Of a DNA stretch of 64,000 nucleotides, positions 39,601 to 48,400 are shown one piece after another. Source of the DNA: Phalacrocorax aristotelis. Taxonomy: Eukaryota; Chordata; Aves; Suliformes; Phalacrocoracidae. The stretch lies in assembly GCF_949628215.1 (NCBI RefSeq), contig NC_134276.1, positions 34,707,226-34,771,225 on the forward strand, in the 5' to 3' direction. The position numbers and the translations under genes were made by a program. Positions within the stretch are counted from its first letter, which is position 1. Each line of letters starts with the position of its first letter. Under the pieces are notes generated by a model that saw only the letters and a list, made by a program, of their open reading frames with translations, had not been told where the DNA came from and searched no databases.

Positions 39601-42600
39601 CAAATGCTTACACTACACCAGGCACTGAGTGCTAACAGATGTTGTGCAACCCCTTAGTAAGCCTGCACCTGCTTGATTTTGAACTTAGAAAATTAAGAGT
39701 TCTAGATGCATTCAAGGTCTTTTGTCGTGTTTAAAAGCCAGGGGTTATTTGTCAGAAAGCATTTACACACTCCTAAAAATAGCTATGAAGATACACTGCA
39801 GGCTGCATAAGTGCAAGAACTGAACCGATGCATTTATTTTGCAATGCTTTTAACAGAGGGGCTGGAAGCTGAACGTATCTCAAGAAAATATATCCGGAGC
39901 TAGAAGCGTGAAACATTTCTGAGAGCACAACAAGAGATAATTTTGTATCTTTTGGGGTTGTTAAAGCTTTGGCACAAGAAATGTTAAAGCGCTTCCCTTC
40001 ACAGCCTCCCGTAAAGTCCAACTTTCTTTTCATTATCCTAAGCCTAAAGTTGGAAGACTGTCCTGACATTGCAAATACTGTATTAGCACAATGCACTGAG
40101 TGGACATAAAATTTACACAGGCAAGCCTGCACTCTTCTTTGCGAGCTTATTCCGACACACAAGAAGCAAATGATATCTGTAAGAGTTCATCAGTATAGCT
40201 GCATCTATGCTGGTGGCTTTTGCCAGCACAGCACTCGCTTAACACAAATCCTGCTTTATCACAACCGACATACACTGTAAATAGCAAAGAGTTATAAGGT
40301 ATCCCTCAACTTATAAGTTTCAGCATGGTTAATACCCTAAAGCACACAGCTGTTATACTTCAATTCGGTTGAATACATCAAGTTGAAACATAACTGGTAC
40401 TCACTCACAGTCCAGCAATTCAAGAATGTCTGTTGGAGTAACTCACCAGTTGCATCATGATTTCCAGCACTGACCCAGTCAGCTGTTGTGGTTAAATGTA
40501 ATACTTGTGGGCCAAGTACTAAGATCATCATGAACATCTGCACACGCGAGCCTTTCTATTACTGTAAGGTCTAGAGTCCACTGTGTTATGTACAATACTT
40601 CATCACAGCCAAGACAGACCTTATCCAAAGATCATTTAGTCAAATAACAGGACAAGATGTGGGAGAGCCAAGTACTATCATGCCCATTTTCCACAGCAGT
40701 GTCTTCAAATTATTTTTTTTATTCTTAAGAGCCTGAAATATGTAATGTAAGAATTTTCATTAGTACTTTTGGCACTAGGTCCCTCTAGAGGATATTTTAA
40801 GGCTAAAAGAAATATTTGGAGGGTTAACTATATTGATAAAAATCTCCTGTAAATACTTTTGTTAAATTAAATGGGCTCATCCTCATGGCAGAAGCCCCAG
40901 GAAAGGAAAGGCTTTGTTTACACTGCTACGTAACAGCATTGTTCAAGTACAACCACTTGATACTAGTTGATTCAGGGGCCCAGAAACAAAAGAGCCACAA
41001 CAGTTTGAAATGTTACCTCCCCTTACAGTCCCACCCTAGACCCAAAAGATAACACTACAGGAGTGGCCTAAAGATACATACACCTAACCTTCAGCCCCAC
41101 CACATCAGTTAGGAGGATTAGATTAACCAACGAACAAGGAGAGATAGCACTAAAATATGATAATCTGAACTGTTCCGTGCATACATGACGAAATGTACTA
41201 GGAATAGTCTTGGCGCTGGACAACAAGATTTTGCAAAGATGTAGAGTCTTCACAGACAAGAGGATCATTCAAACTATCTGCCAATAATATTGTTGGAATT
41301 TCTTTTGCGTTGCTACAGGTTCGTGGTGTCAGAACTTGTTCTTTCAGTCCATTTTGTCCTTGATCCTGCAGTGATGTTTAACCGAAGCAGTACCATGGGA
41401 AAAGTGAGGTCATGAACTCAGCACTACATTTGTACTAAACGATAGAGACCAAAGGAAATGTGAACCTATGGGGAAAAAACCTTGAGTTTGAACAGAAAGA
41501 TCCCAAGTAAGTATTCTATTCTTAAAATAGACGTAGGGACTGTAGCTGTATTGGGAGTTTGACAAGTTCCTCGTACAAGATCCTTGAGGACTTCGTGTAG
41601 AGCCAAACCCTGCCTATCCTGCTATCCTGTTACTGTCTTCAGCCTGAATCAGTGCTGATTTCAGACACCGATTTTTATTTCCCAGATCTTCCTGAAGGTC
41701 TGGTCTGCCAATTTGCATGAGCATGCTGTTTCTCACCAGGCCTCCTGGCCTGTCAGAGGACACCGTCTTCCTCAAAAGGCCCTTCCTGCCCATCCTAAAC
41801 CAGCTATTTTAAGCACTGTTCAAAATTCAAGTTTTCTGAACCACAGCAGATATGCCAAACAACTACAGATGTCTTTATCCACACAAGAAAAAAAAAGTTC
41901 TTGATACTGTTTTTTTTTCTTTTTTTTCCTAAACAGTAGATTATATCACTAGACAGAGAACCTTCACGCCTTCGATTCAAGTGTGTCGTTTGTGGTAAAA
42001 GTATGTGAGAGGTTAATATATTACAACACTGAACACTGCACAAGAAATAGTAACGCTAGGGCTGTGCTGCTGCAGTTAATAATAGACTTAAATTTACAAC
42101 AGCTCACATATTTCATCAGCTTGACTCAGTAAAGGCAGACCTCACCTTACACACCCTCAGCCATACAAAAGGCTAGTGTCCAGCCTAAATCAGGTGTGCA
42201 CTTCTAAACCTCCCTCAGAGGGAGAGATACTTGCAAGGCACGGTTCACCCACTACATTATGAAACAACAGAGCAGCATCTGGATCTACACACCTCCACTG
42301 ACTACAGGGGAAAAAAACCCAAACCTCAAAGACACTGCTAGGCAAGGTATCCAAGTTCAGAGCAGGTAAAATGTTACTTGTCAATGAAATTAAATTAATC
42401 CTACCCACAACGATGAAATAAAGGGCTCTGATAACATGGAGAAGCTATGCTCTCACTGCTTAAGCACTAGGAAGATTATATTAAGAATTAGCACTAAGTC
42501 AACAGAACTGTGTGGTAAATCACTGAACTGATAAAGTTGCGAAACAGAAATTAAGGGAGCAATTTTAAGCAACTGAAAAAACAGATAAGCTTCTTACAAC

Positions 42601-43869
42601 TGCCCTGTCCAGTTTAGGAACTGAAAAAAAACCACAGGTACAGCTTGTGTTTTACCAGAACTTACTTTGACAAAGTAGCCCATGAGTCTACTTCTCCTGA
42701 GGAGAAGAGCAGTTTCCAGCCTCACTGTCTGGAAGAGTAAAGATGGTTTCTCTCCCTGACTAGCAAGAAAATAAGAGGAGTAAAACCTTTTCCCAAGTTT
42801 GCAAGAAAAAAATGTAGTACGAATTCTCTTGCTCAGAGCAGGTCGCGAGTCCGTACCTGCCTCCCACCCTTCTTGTGCCATGGTTCTACGTGCACCCTCC
42901 GTATACGTCTGATATAGCTGGGTGCAAGTTAACTTAAAATTATCACCTCCAAAACAGTGATACCACTAAACCCGAAGCCTGAACGAGTTTCAATCTCTTC
43001 TGGAAAGGGGCGCTTTAGTTCAACCTCTTTCAGCTGATACTTCAGCAACTAAGACAGAAGGCAGGGTTAACCTGGGGAAGGGACATCTTTCCAAGCCGCC
43101 GGGACAGCTCCGTGTTCCGGCAGCCGGCTGGCTCCTCGCCCCTCGCCCGCTGAGAGTTTCGCGGCTTTATCTGCTCAGGGACAGACCTTGATGTGGCTTC
43201 GCTCCAGCGACTCCCTCCCTCCCTCCCTCCTCTGCTCTTCAACACCGACAGAATCAAACCAGCGGGACCAGACTTTGCACCCCCGCGACTCCTAACCTGA
43301 AGAGTAAACGAAGCCGGGTTTCTCGTTTGGTGATCCCTGCCCCTCCCAAGGAGGGGGACGCGCTGGTTGAACACCCGCTTGTGATTCCCCTCCCCGGGGC
43401 CGGGACGGATGGACAGACCGACCGCGGGACACTCACTCTCGGAGTCGCTGAGGCCGCTGCCGTCGCTGACGCTGGCGCTGCTCCGCCGCTTCATGCGCTC
43501 CAGGTGCTCGCCGTAGTGGAAGCGGCGCCGGCCGGCCGGGCAGGAGAACTCCGCCAGCACCGCGTCGAACTCCCCGAGCGCCTCCGCCAGGCCCCCGCCG
43601 TCCTCCCCCAGCGCTGCCGGGCAGCGGTACGGTGAGGTGAGGTGAGGTGAGTGCCCGCCGGGCGCTGCCCGCCTCCCGAGCCCCGCGCTGTGAGGGGAGA
43701 CCCGCCCGCCCCCTTCACTCACACACACCCGCACTCCCCGCGTCCCGACACCCACCCCCACACACCCCACCCCCACCCCACCCCACACACACCCCGGCAG
43801 AGGAAAGAGGAGAGGGTCCCGCCGCTTCCCACCTTGACCCGCCGACCGCTCGGCCTGAGGCGATTTCAT
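30642..43869 (-). CDS. RGCC: RGCC, regulator of cell cycle (RGC-32), complete
   Basis: Small cell-cycle regulator known in mammals as response gene to complement 32. The human protein binds CDK1 and moves between nucleus, centrosome and cytoplasm. Five coding exons join in frame: 43869-43833, 43613-43437, 34007-33900, 32385-32323, 30649-30642. The product is 130 aa, against 137 in human. All introns are GT-AG and phase 1. Hallmarks are EFDAVLAEF, then [20 protein letters not shown] and the SDSES junction across exons 2 and 3. [16 protein letters not shown] and [19 protein letters not shown] follow, with terminal SM. The human CDK1 site (VTPQK) is VTPCR here, Thr104, still fitting TPxR. The N-terminus is shorter and lacks the human poly-Ala run. 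The start is the ATG at 43869, in good Kozak context (G at -3). It lies downstream of NAA16 on the same strand, as in human. Confidence 0.97.
30650..32322 (-). other. RGCC: RGCC intron 4
   Basis: 1,673 bp, strong donor GTAAGT, acceptor TTTTCAG. No exon-like or repeat element was recognised inside. Confidence 0.9.
32323..32385 (-). CDS. RGCC: RGCC coding exon 4
   Basis: 63 nt, phase 1 at both ends. It encodes [20 protein letters not shown], the conserved acidic C-terminal helix of RGCC. The acceptor is TTATTTTGCAG and the donor GTAAGT. Skipping it would keep the frame and remove 21 residues. Confidence 0.96.
32386..33899 (-). other. RGCC: RGCC intron 3
   Basis: 1,514 bp, donor GTAAAC, acceptor TTTTGCAG. 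No recognised element inside. Confidence 0.9.
33900..34007 (-). CDS. RGCC: RGCC coding exon 3
   Basis: 108 nt, phase 1 at both ends. It encodes [20 protein letters not shown] and then a Ser/Pro/Thr-rich stretch ending VTPCR. The last residues hold the presumed CDK1 phosphorylation motif (T-P-C-R, Thr104 of the 130-residue product). The acceptor is TTTTTACAG and the donor GTAAAC. Confidence 0.96.
34008..43436 (-). other. RGCC: RGCC intron 2
   Basis: 9.4 kb, the largest intron, donor GTGAGT, acceptor TTTTTACAG. It holds no CR1 that I can recognise. A (CTCC)5 run sits near its 5' end at 43211-43230, and a run of 15 A occurs at 38655-38669. The first ~400 bp belong to the CpG-rich promoter region. 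Open frames inside are short and resemble nothing known. Confidence 0.9.
43211..43230 (+). repeat. (CTCC)5 tetranucleotide repeat
   Basis: Five uninterrupted CTCC units, reading GGAG on the RGCC strand, about 200 bp inside intron 2. A short, potentially polymorphic microsatellite. Confidence 0.9.
43437..43613 (-). CDS. RGCC: RGCC coding exon 2
   Basis: 177 nt, phase 1 at both ends, 58 full codons. It carries the family core: EFDAVLAEF, then [20 protein letters not shown] and GSGLSDSE, with Ser completed by exon 3. The human counterpart reads [20 protein letters not shown]. The acceptor is CTGCCCGGCAG and the donor is a strong GTGAGT. GC content is extreme, and the frame stays open past both splice sites, so this exon is easily over-extended by gene finders. 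Confidence 0.96.
43631..43651 (+). repeat. Pentamer repeat (GGTGA)4 next to RGCC exon 2 acceptor
   Basis: Four GGTGA units on the plus strand, reading TCACC on the RGCC strand. The array ends about 17 nt upstream of the exon 2 acceptor AG, where the polypyrimidine tract and branch point should be. Unit-number changes would directly alter the splice signal. Confidence 0.85.
43765..43784 (-). promoter_or_regulatory. G-quadruplex motif in RGCC intron 1
   Basis: On the RGCC coding strand four G runs of 4, 4, 5 and 4 bases are separated by single T residues. Single-base loops with runs of four or more fit the strongest class of G-quadruplex motif. It would form in both the non-template DNA strand and the pre-mRNA, about 230-245 nt after the predicted start site. 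More G runs flank it, including GGGGGTGGG. Confidence 0.8.
43833..43869 (-). CDS. RGCC: RGCC coding exon 1
   Basis: 37 nt from the start codon to the donor CAAG|GTGGGA, encoding [12 protein letters not shown] plus one base. Human begins MKPP. The ATG context is GCCGCCATGA, with G at -3. An in-frame ATG 46 codons upstream has a weak context and sits at the predicted cap site, so it is not preferred. Confidence 0.9.
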
Positions 43870-44010
43870 GGCGGCGGCGGCGGGCGGAGGCGCCCCAACA
43901 CCACCACCACCACCACCACCACAACCACAACCGCTGCCGCTGCCGCCGCTGCCGCCGCTGCTGCTGCTGCTGCTGCCGCCGCCGCCCCTGCTTGCCGCCG
44001 CCAGCATAGG
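43870..44010 (-). other. RGCC: RGCC 5'UTR with trinucleotide repeats
   Basis: About 141 nt, with its 5' end placed about 31 bp downstream of the TATA box. On the mRNA it consists largely of CGG/AGC units (AGC x6, plus-strand 43957-43974) followed by GGT units (x7, plus-strand 43900-43920). These are expandable, structure-prone repeats. It has no stop in the RGCC frame, hence the apparent 46-residue Gly/Ser-rich extension. Confidence 0.75.
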
Positions 44011-44032
44011 CGTCCCGGCCCCGCCGTCGCTG

Positions 44033-44041
44033 CCTCTTATA
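44033..44041 (-). promoter_or_regulatory. RGCC: TATA box of RGCC (TATAAGAGG)
   Basis: A clear TATAAG element on the gene strand inside the CpG island, flanked upstream by GGGCGGGC. Spacing predicts transcription start near 44010. It gives RGCC a focused TATA promoter, which fits an inducible gene. Confidence 0.82.
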
Positions 44042-44054
44042 GCCCGCCCGGGCT

Positions 44055-44075
44055 GGGGGCGGGAGGGGGAGGCGG
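44055..44075. promoter_or_regulatory. RGCC: GC boxes upstream of the RGCC TATA box
   Basis: GGGGGCGGG (44055-44063) followed by GAGGGGGAGGCGG-type sequence gives two adjacent Sp1/KLF-like sites 15-35 bp upstream of the TATA box. Confidence 0.65.
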
Positions 44076-44135
44076 CACCTGCGGGCCGGCGTGGAGGCTT
44101 TGGCCGGAGGCTGGGGGTCCGGACAGTTCACCGCT

Positions 44136-44141
44136 ACCACA
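44136..44141. promoter_or_regulatory. RUNX-type hexamer (TGTGGT on the gene strand)
   Basis: ACCACA on plus, TGTGGT on minus, about 130 bp upstream of the predicted start. It matches the RUNX core TGYGGT. A hexamer of this size is weak evidence by itself. Confidence 0.35.
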
Positions 44142-45373
44142 AGTGGGAATTAACCCTCCTCATCCTCTGATCACCGCTCCCCACAGCGTGATAGTGTCTT
44201 ATTCTAGCTGATTTGGGTTCGCTAATCCCAATTATTTGTGGTACAGGTGGGGATGCCTGCGCTGGCTTTGTACCCGGCTGCTCGTGAAGGGTACAAGGAG
44301 CATCAGAGCCAGCTGCAAGGAGGGAATCACAAAACCACACACGACTGGATCGTCCTTACCCAGGCCCACGGCCGCTACTCGCCGTGGGTAGCGAGCGGGA
44401 CGAAGAGGCCGCAGCGGCGCTTGGTGCACGCTCGCAGTGAGCTTGTGGCTTTGCATGGGCCGCTTCAGCCGCTGCCGGGATCCCCATCGCCGCCCCTGCG
44501 TTGTGCTGGCATCTGTCTGTGGTTATTGCTCAGCCCGATCGGTTAGCGAGCTGTGAGCACGGCCATGGGGGCAGCTGGGCCGTTGGTCACAGGGGGTGAC
44601 CTGAGGAGAGGAGCAGGTGGCGGGGGTGACACGGGGAGCTGCTGAGGCACAGGGAGCCGTGGCCCCAGCTGCGCCGGCCAGGGCGTTCTCTGGTGGAGAG
44701 CTTTCCTTATTCTTAGGAGAAAGATATTAGCACTTGTCCTGAAGTCGGGTTAATCTGATGTTTATACATGCCATAGCTACCGAATATTGCTCTTGTGCTG
44801 TCTCTTGCTTGTTTTAAATAAAAGCTGTCTGAGCAGCTAAAGTACCGGTTCTATTAAATACCCACTGGGGAGGACTGTCACATTTAGTTATGGCCAGTAA
44901 TACTGCAAACAGACATCAGGTGCTATTCCATGTGTATGTGTCAGGAGCTATGATTATGTTTGTGTGTTGATGAGAAAACCTAGAATTAAAATAGAAGAGT
45001 CAAGGACAGGGAGAGGGAAGAAAAAAATCGCTCTGAAACTTCTTGACATTTTCAGACATGTTGTCGTTGCTCCTGCAAGATATAAAATGAGAAAAACAAT
45101 ATTCTAGACAATAAACCATCTGTATCTAGCAGATTTATTCACCTCTCCTCACCGGCTGATATGGAGGCATTTATTTATTTTTGCAGTGGATCAAAAGGAG
45201 TTCTCATGGTGAAGTTCAATCATTATTTATTCTGCGGCTTCCTCCTTTCTTGTGGTCTTCCTCTGTTTTTCTTTCTGCTAATAGAAGTGGCTACAAACAA
45301 TCCTTTTTGAAGACAGTAGTGACATAGATGGAAAGCGAGGTTAAAAGGTAGGGAACAAGAAGATACGAGGGCA

Positions 45374-45381
45374 TGACGTCA
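45374..45381. promoter_or_regulatory. Perfect CRE palindrome TGACGTCA (1)
   Basis: Full 8-bp CREB/ATF/AP-1 family site, about 1.36 kb upstream of the predicted RGCC start. It contains a preserved CpG in otherwise CpG-poor DNA. A second identical site lies 118 bp further upstream. Confidence 0.5.
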
Positions 45382-45491
45382 AGAGCACGACCAGGATGAA
45401 CAATAATAGACACAAGGCAGAAAGGAGAACCCTCAAGTATGTGACTAGGCAGAACTCACAGCCTAAAAAGACAAGGACCTGGCCCCACAGC

Positions 45492-45499
45492 TGACGTCA
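45492..45499. promoter_or_regulatory. Perfect CRE palindrome TGACGTCA (2)
   Basis: Second full CRE, within AGCTGACGTCAATT. I found no other perfect TGACGTCA in the window, so two within 126 bp is more than chance suggests. Confidence 0.5.
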
Positions 45500-48400
45500 A
45501 TTCTCTTTTGCCCAAGCACCTACACATATGACCAGCCCTGCTGCCCTCACACATCCCCATCAAGCACCGGTTATTTAGTCCCACGCTTGTTTGTGTAGCA
45601 AGACATGAATTACAGGCAAAAGATGTTTTAGGTCAGGCTTAAATCTACCTGTTTTGTGAGGAATACAGGCAAAATAACCAAAAGGCTAGAAGTCCTCCTG
45701 TGCCCTCCCTATTACTTCTCCTGAAGATGGCCAAGCAATCTCACAGCTGCCTGGGATGGGGTCATGCTGTTGCTAAGAAAGAGCACACATATAGCGGATG
45801 AAGCTGTACAATAAGGCTTGAGCTGTTCAGGAGCCTTGCTGCCACAAAATGGGGCATGACCTGTCCTACTTCTTCCTTCTCACACTCCTGGCATAGACCT
45901 CCTCCACGTCTTTTGTAGTGGGTTTGTCACATCTTCTGCTGAGCCAGTTCAACACATCAGAACAGCAGAAAACTAATCCAGCAAGACAGCAAGTAGTCTT
46001 CTGTTGGACTGATTTGGATGGACTCAGCTCAGCTAGGTGAGCTCCATAGCTGATAAAAGGAGAGAGTGGATGGGGACGTGGGTAGGGGAAGAGAACTGCC
46101 TCCCTGTAGTGATACAAGAGTTTATCCCTGGCCTTCCCTTTAAATTATTATTTTACACTCAAATTTACCATTTTCAGAATAATTTCTAGGCATGCTGAAG
46201 AAATTATTCCATAAACTTCCCTTCTTTATGGCCATGTGTTTGGGAATCTTCTTTCCTTGAGAAAATCTGGTGTTAAAAATCCTTGATCGTGTTTACTGCT
46301 CCATAGACAAGTCTCTTAACATTTCTTCCAGTAAATACTCATGTTTTCTACTGCAGCTCCTTCTTTCTCCTAAGCAGCCTGTGATTCCACTGAATGCAGC
46401 TGAGAGTCAGCTGGTGAATTTCAATCTTCTGCGTAAACCATTGGCTTAAACATGAGGGAATAAAGATTGATTTTTATGCCTGTGCGTTCTATGTAATAGA
46501 CCATATAGCCATGCATCTCTATAAATATTCTCGAAGGACCCCAGCATGCTCCCACTGAATTAGATGCATTTTTGCCGTTGATGCCAACAGGATCAGCCCA
46601 CATCTGGCAAACGGCAGAGGTCACTTTTAAGTGCAGTGCCCTGAAACGCTCAGAAAGATGCGTCAGGCTGCTCTTGTTTATCGGTGGAAACATCCAACGC
46701 GACTTGTAATGTAAACCTCAGCTACTGAATCCCTCCCTTCTTCTAGGCAGTCGTCCAAGGTGTATTTACAGTGAATTTCTTCTTGACCATTCGACACAGC
46801 GTCTCCAGATCCTCCTCAGCTGGTGATGCAGTGTTTACAGTGGTTTCCTGCTGCATTTTTAGCCTCACAAACTTGTGATCCACATAGCTATTTAAACCAA
46901 CAAATCCTGCCGGTAAATATGCGTCAGGGAAAGGCTTTTAAAACATTAGCAGGTAGTCTGACAGAGCCAAGTTGCAAGGCTGACAAGGTACTAGTTTTCT
47001 AAGTGAAACATGGAGTAATTTGGGATGCAGACGCTTGTGTTGCTACACCAAAGAGAATCCTAGTCCTGCTTTACACAAGCATTGGTGCTGCAAGTTGACT
47101 AATCTAGTGGTTTTCAAACCATGCCCTGAAGATTGCTACAGATCCATGAACAACTTCTGAGACATTCATGTAAGACAGGAAAAAAAAAGAAAAGGCAAAT
47201 TTACTGGAAGTAGGTTAAAATTCACAGTACATATGCAGCGCCATATGCACATATGCAGAAACAGGAGCTGCAGAAGGGGGGAATTTGCAAGTCAGAAATG
47301 GCTGAAAAGTTCTGGTCTTAGCAATCATTTAACCACTTCAAAGATCAAAAGTACCCCAAAATATCAATCCTGTTGAATAAGCACCATGTTCCCACAGTTA
47401 AAAGCAGACGTTTTGTGAAATCTCATCCTGTCTTCTCACTGGTATTGGTGCTAGACAAAAGTTAAGAGTGACAGATCCCTGCCCATGGAAGCAGCCTGGA
47501 GTTTTGAACATACAATTTCCAGCTGTCTTCTAATATTTTTCAGTCTGTGAAAATAGTAATTCCTTACAAAAGTAAGAGTAGCAAGTGGCTAAAGTAGATG
47601 TTTCATTTAAAACCTGGGAATGACAAATATAAGCCCATCATTGCCAAACTTCTAGCTAAAGGAAAGCAAGGGAACCCAACGTTTAGACAGCTGTGGAGAA
47701 GACAAATGAAAACTGCCAGAGGATGAAAAAGCACGGGTGCCAGCCAGGCTGACATGTGGGGAAACCCAACTCCCTGAGCCACAGAGCAGGAATAGACCAA
47801 ACATCATCGGTATAACTTGTCTCCCTGTTCAGTGCATTGCAACCCTGCCCTCGGGATGCTCTTTTGAAGGGTGAGACAGCGGTTGACACTCCGGTCTATT
47901 TTATCCTTCACGCTGCAAGTGGAATTGCCTGTTTGAGTGAATTGCTAAACTTGTTCTGTAATGAGGACAGCTGCCTAATTAGAACTTGGCTGAGATGAGC
48001 CATGCATTTTACATCGGCTACCTAACTACCAGCGGAGGCGTTAACAACCTGCGTTTGCTGCCAGCCGGGCTAAATACAAGCCTGTGACCTGTCACTCAAT
48101 CCACGGCACCAGTGGGAAGAGTGAGTGACTTACAGCAAGAAAATCAATCTTGAAAAACTGCCAAAAAAAATATACCTTTTGTCAGAGGTCTTCCCAGGAC
48201 TTTCCTTCCTCTTCTCCCAAATATTTTTGGAGACCTTAAACCTGAACCTGAACTTACCACACACCAACACAATACCTTTTGTTTTTCTCTCTCCCTCTGA
48301 CTGACACAGTGGATGCAAACTCACAGACCAGCTTGCTGCCACCCGTGGCTGTGACCTTGTGAGCAAAGCATGCATCTTCCTGCTGAATTCTGCCAAAACC

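Larger units (their letters stand above)
43614..43832 (-). other. RGCC: RGCC intron 1, 219 nt, frame-preserving
   Basis: A very short intron, donor GTGGGA, acceptor CCCGGCAG. Its length is exactly 73 x 3 and it has no stop codon in the RGCC frame. Retention would therefore insert 73 residues rich in Gly, Val and Arg and leave exons 1 and 2 in frame. It contains a G-quadruplex motif (43765-43784) and a TCACC repeat (43631-43651). Confidence 0.88.
43080..44110. promoter_or_regulatory. RGCC: CpG island at the RGCC promoter
   Basis: About 1 kb of GC-rich DNA dense in CpG, unlike the AT-rich flanks. It covers the promoter, exon 1, intron 1, exon 2 and the start of intron 2. A weaker CpG-rich shoulder runs on to about 44.7 kb. 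CpG density without apparent TpG/CpA decay suggests the island is unmethylated in the germ line. Confidence 0.9.

Noticed and set aside
43042-44007. A 321-codon minus-strand open frame covering the CpG island.
   Set aside because: It is RGCC exon 1, intron 1, exon 2 and the start of intron 2 read through. Consensus splice sites and RGCC homology place the true coding parts at 43869-43833 and 43613-43437. The open frame is a result of GC-rich, stop-poor DNA.
43647-44211. Plus-strand open frames of 100-186 codons opposite RGCC exon 1.
   Set aside because: They are runs of Thr, Ala, Pro or His from the trinucleotide and C-rich repeats read in other frames, with no protein-family resemblance.
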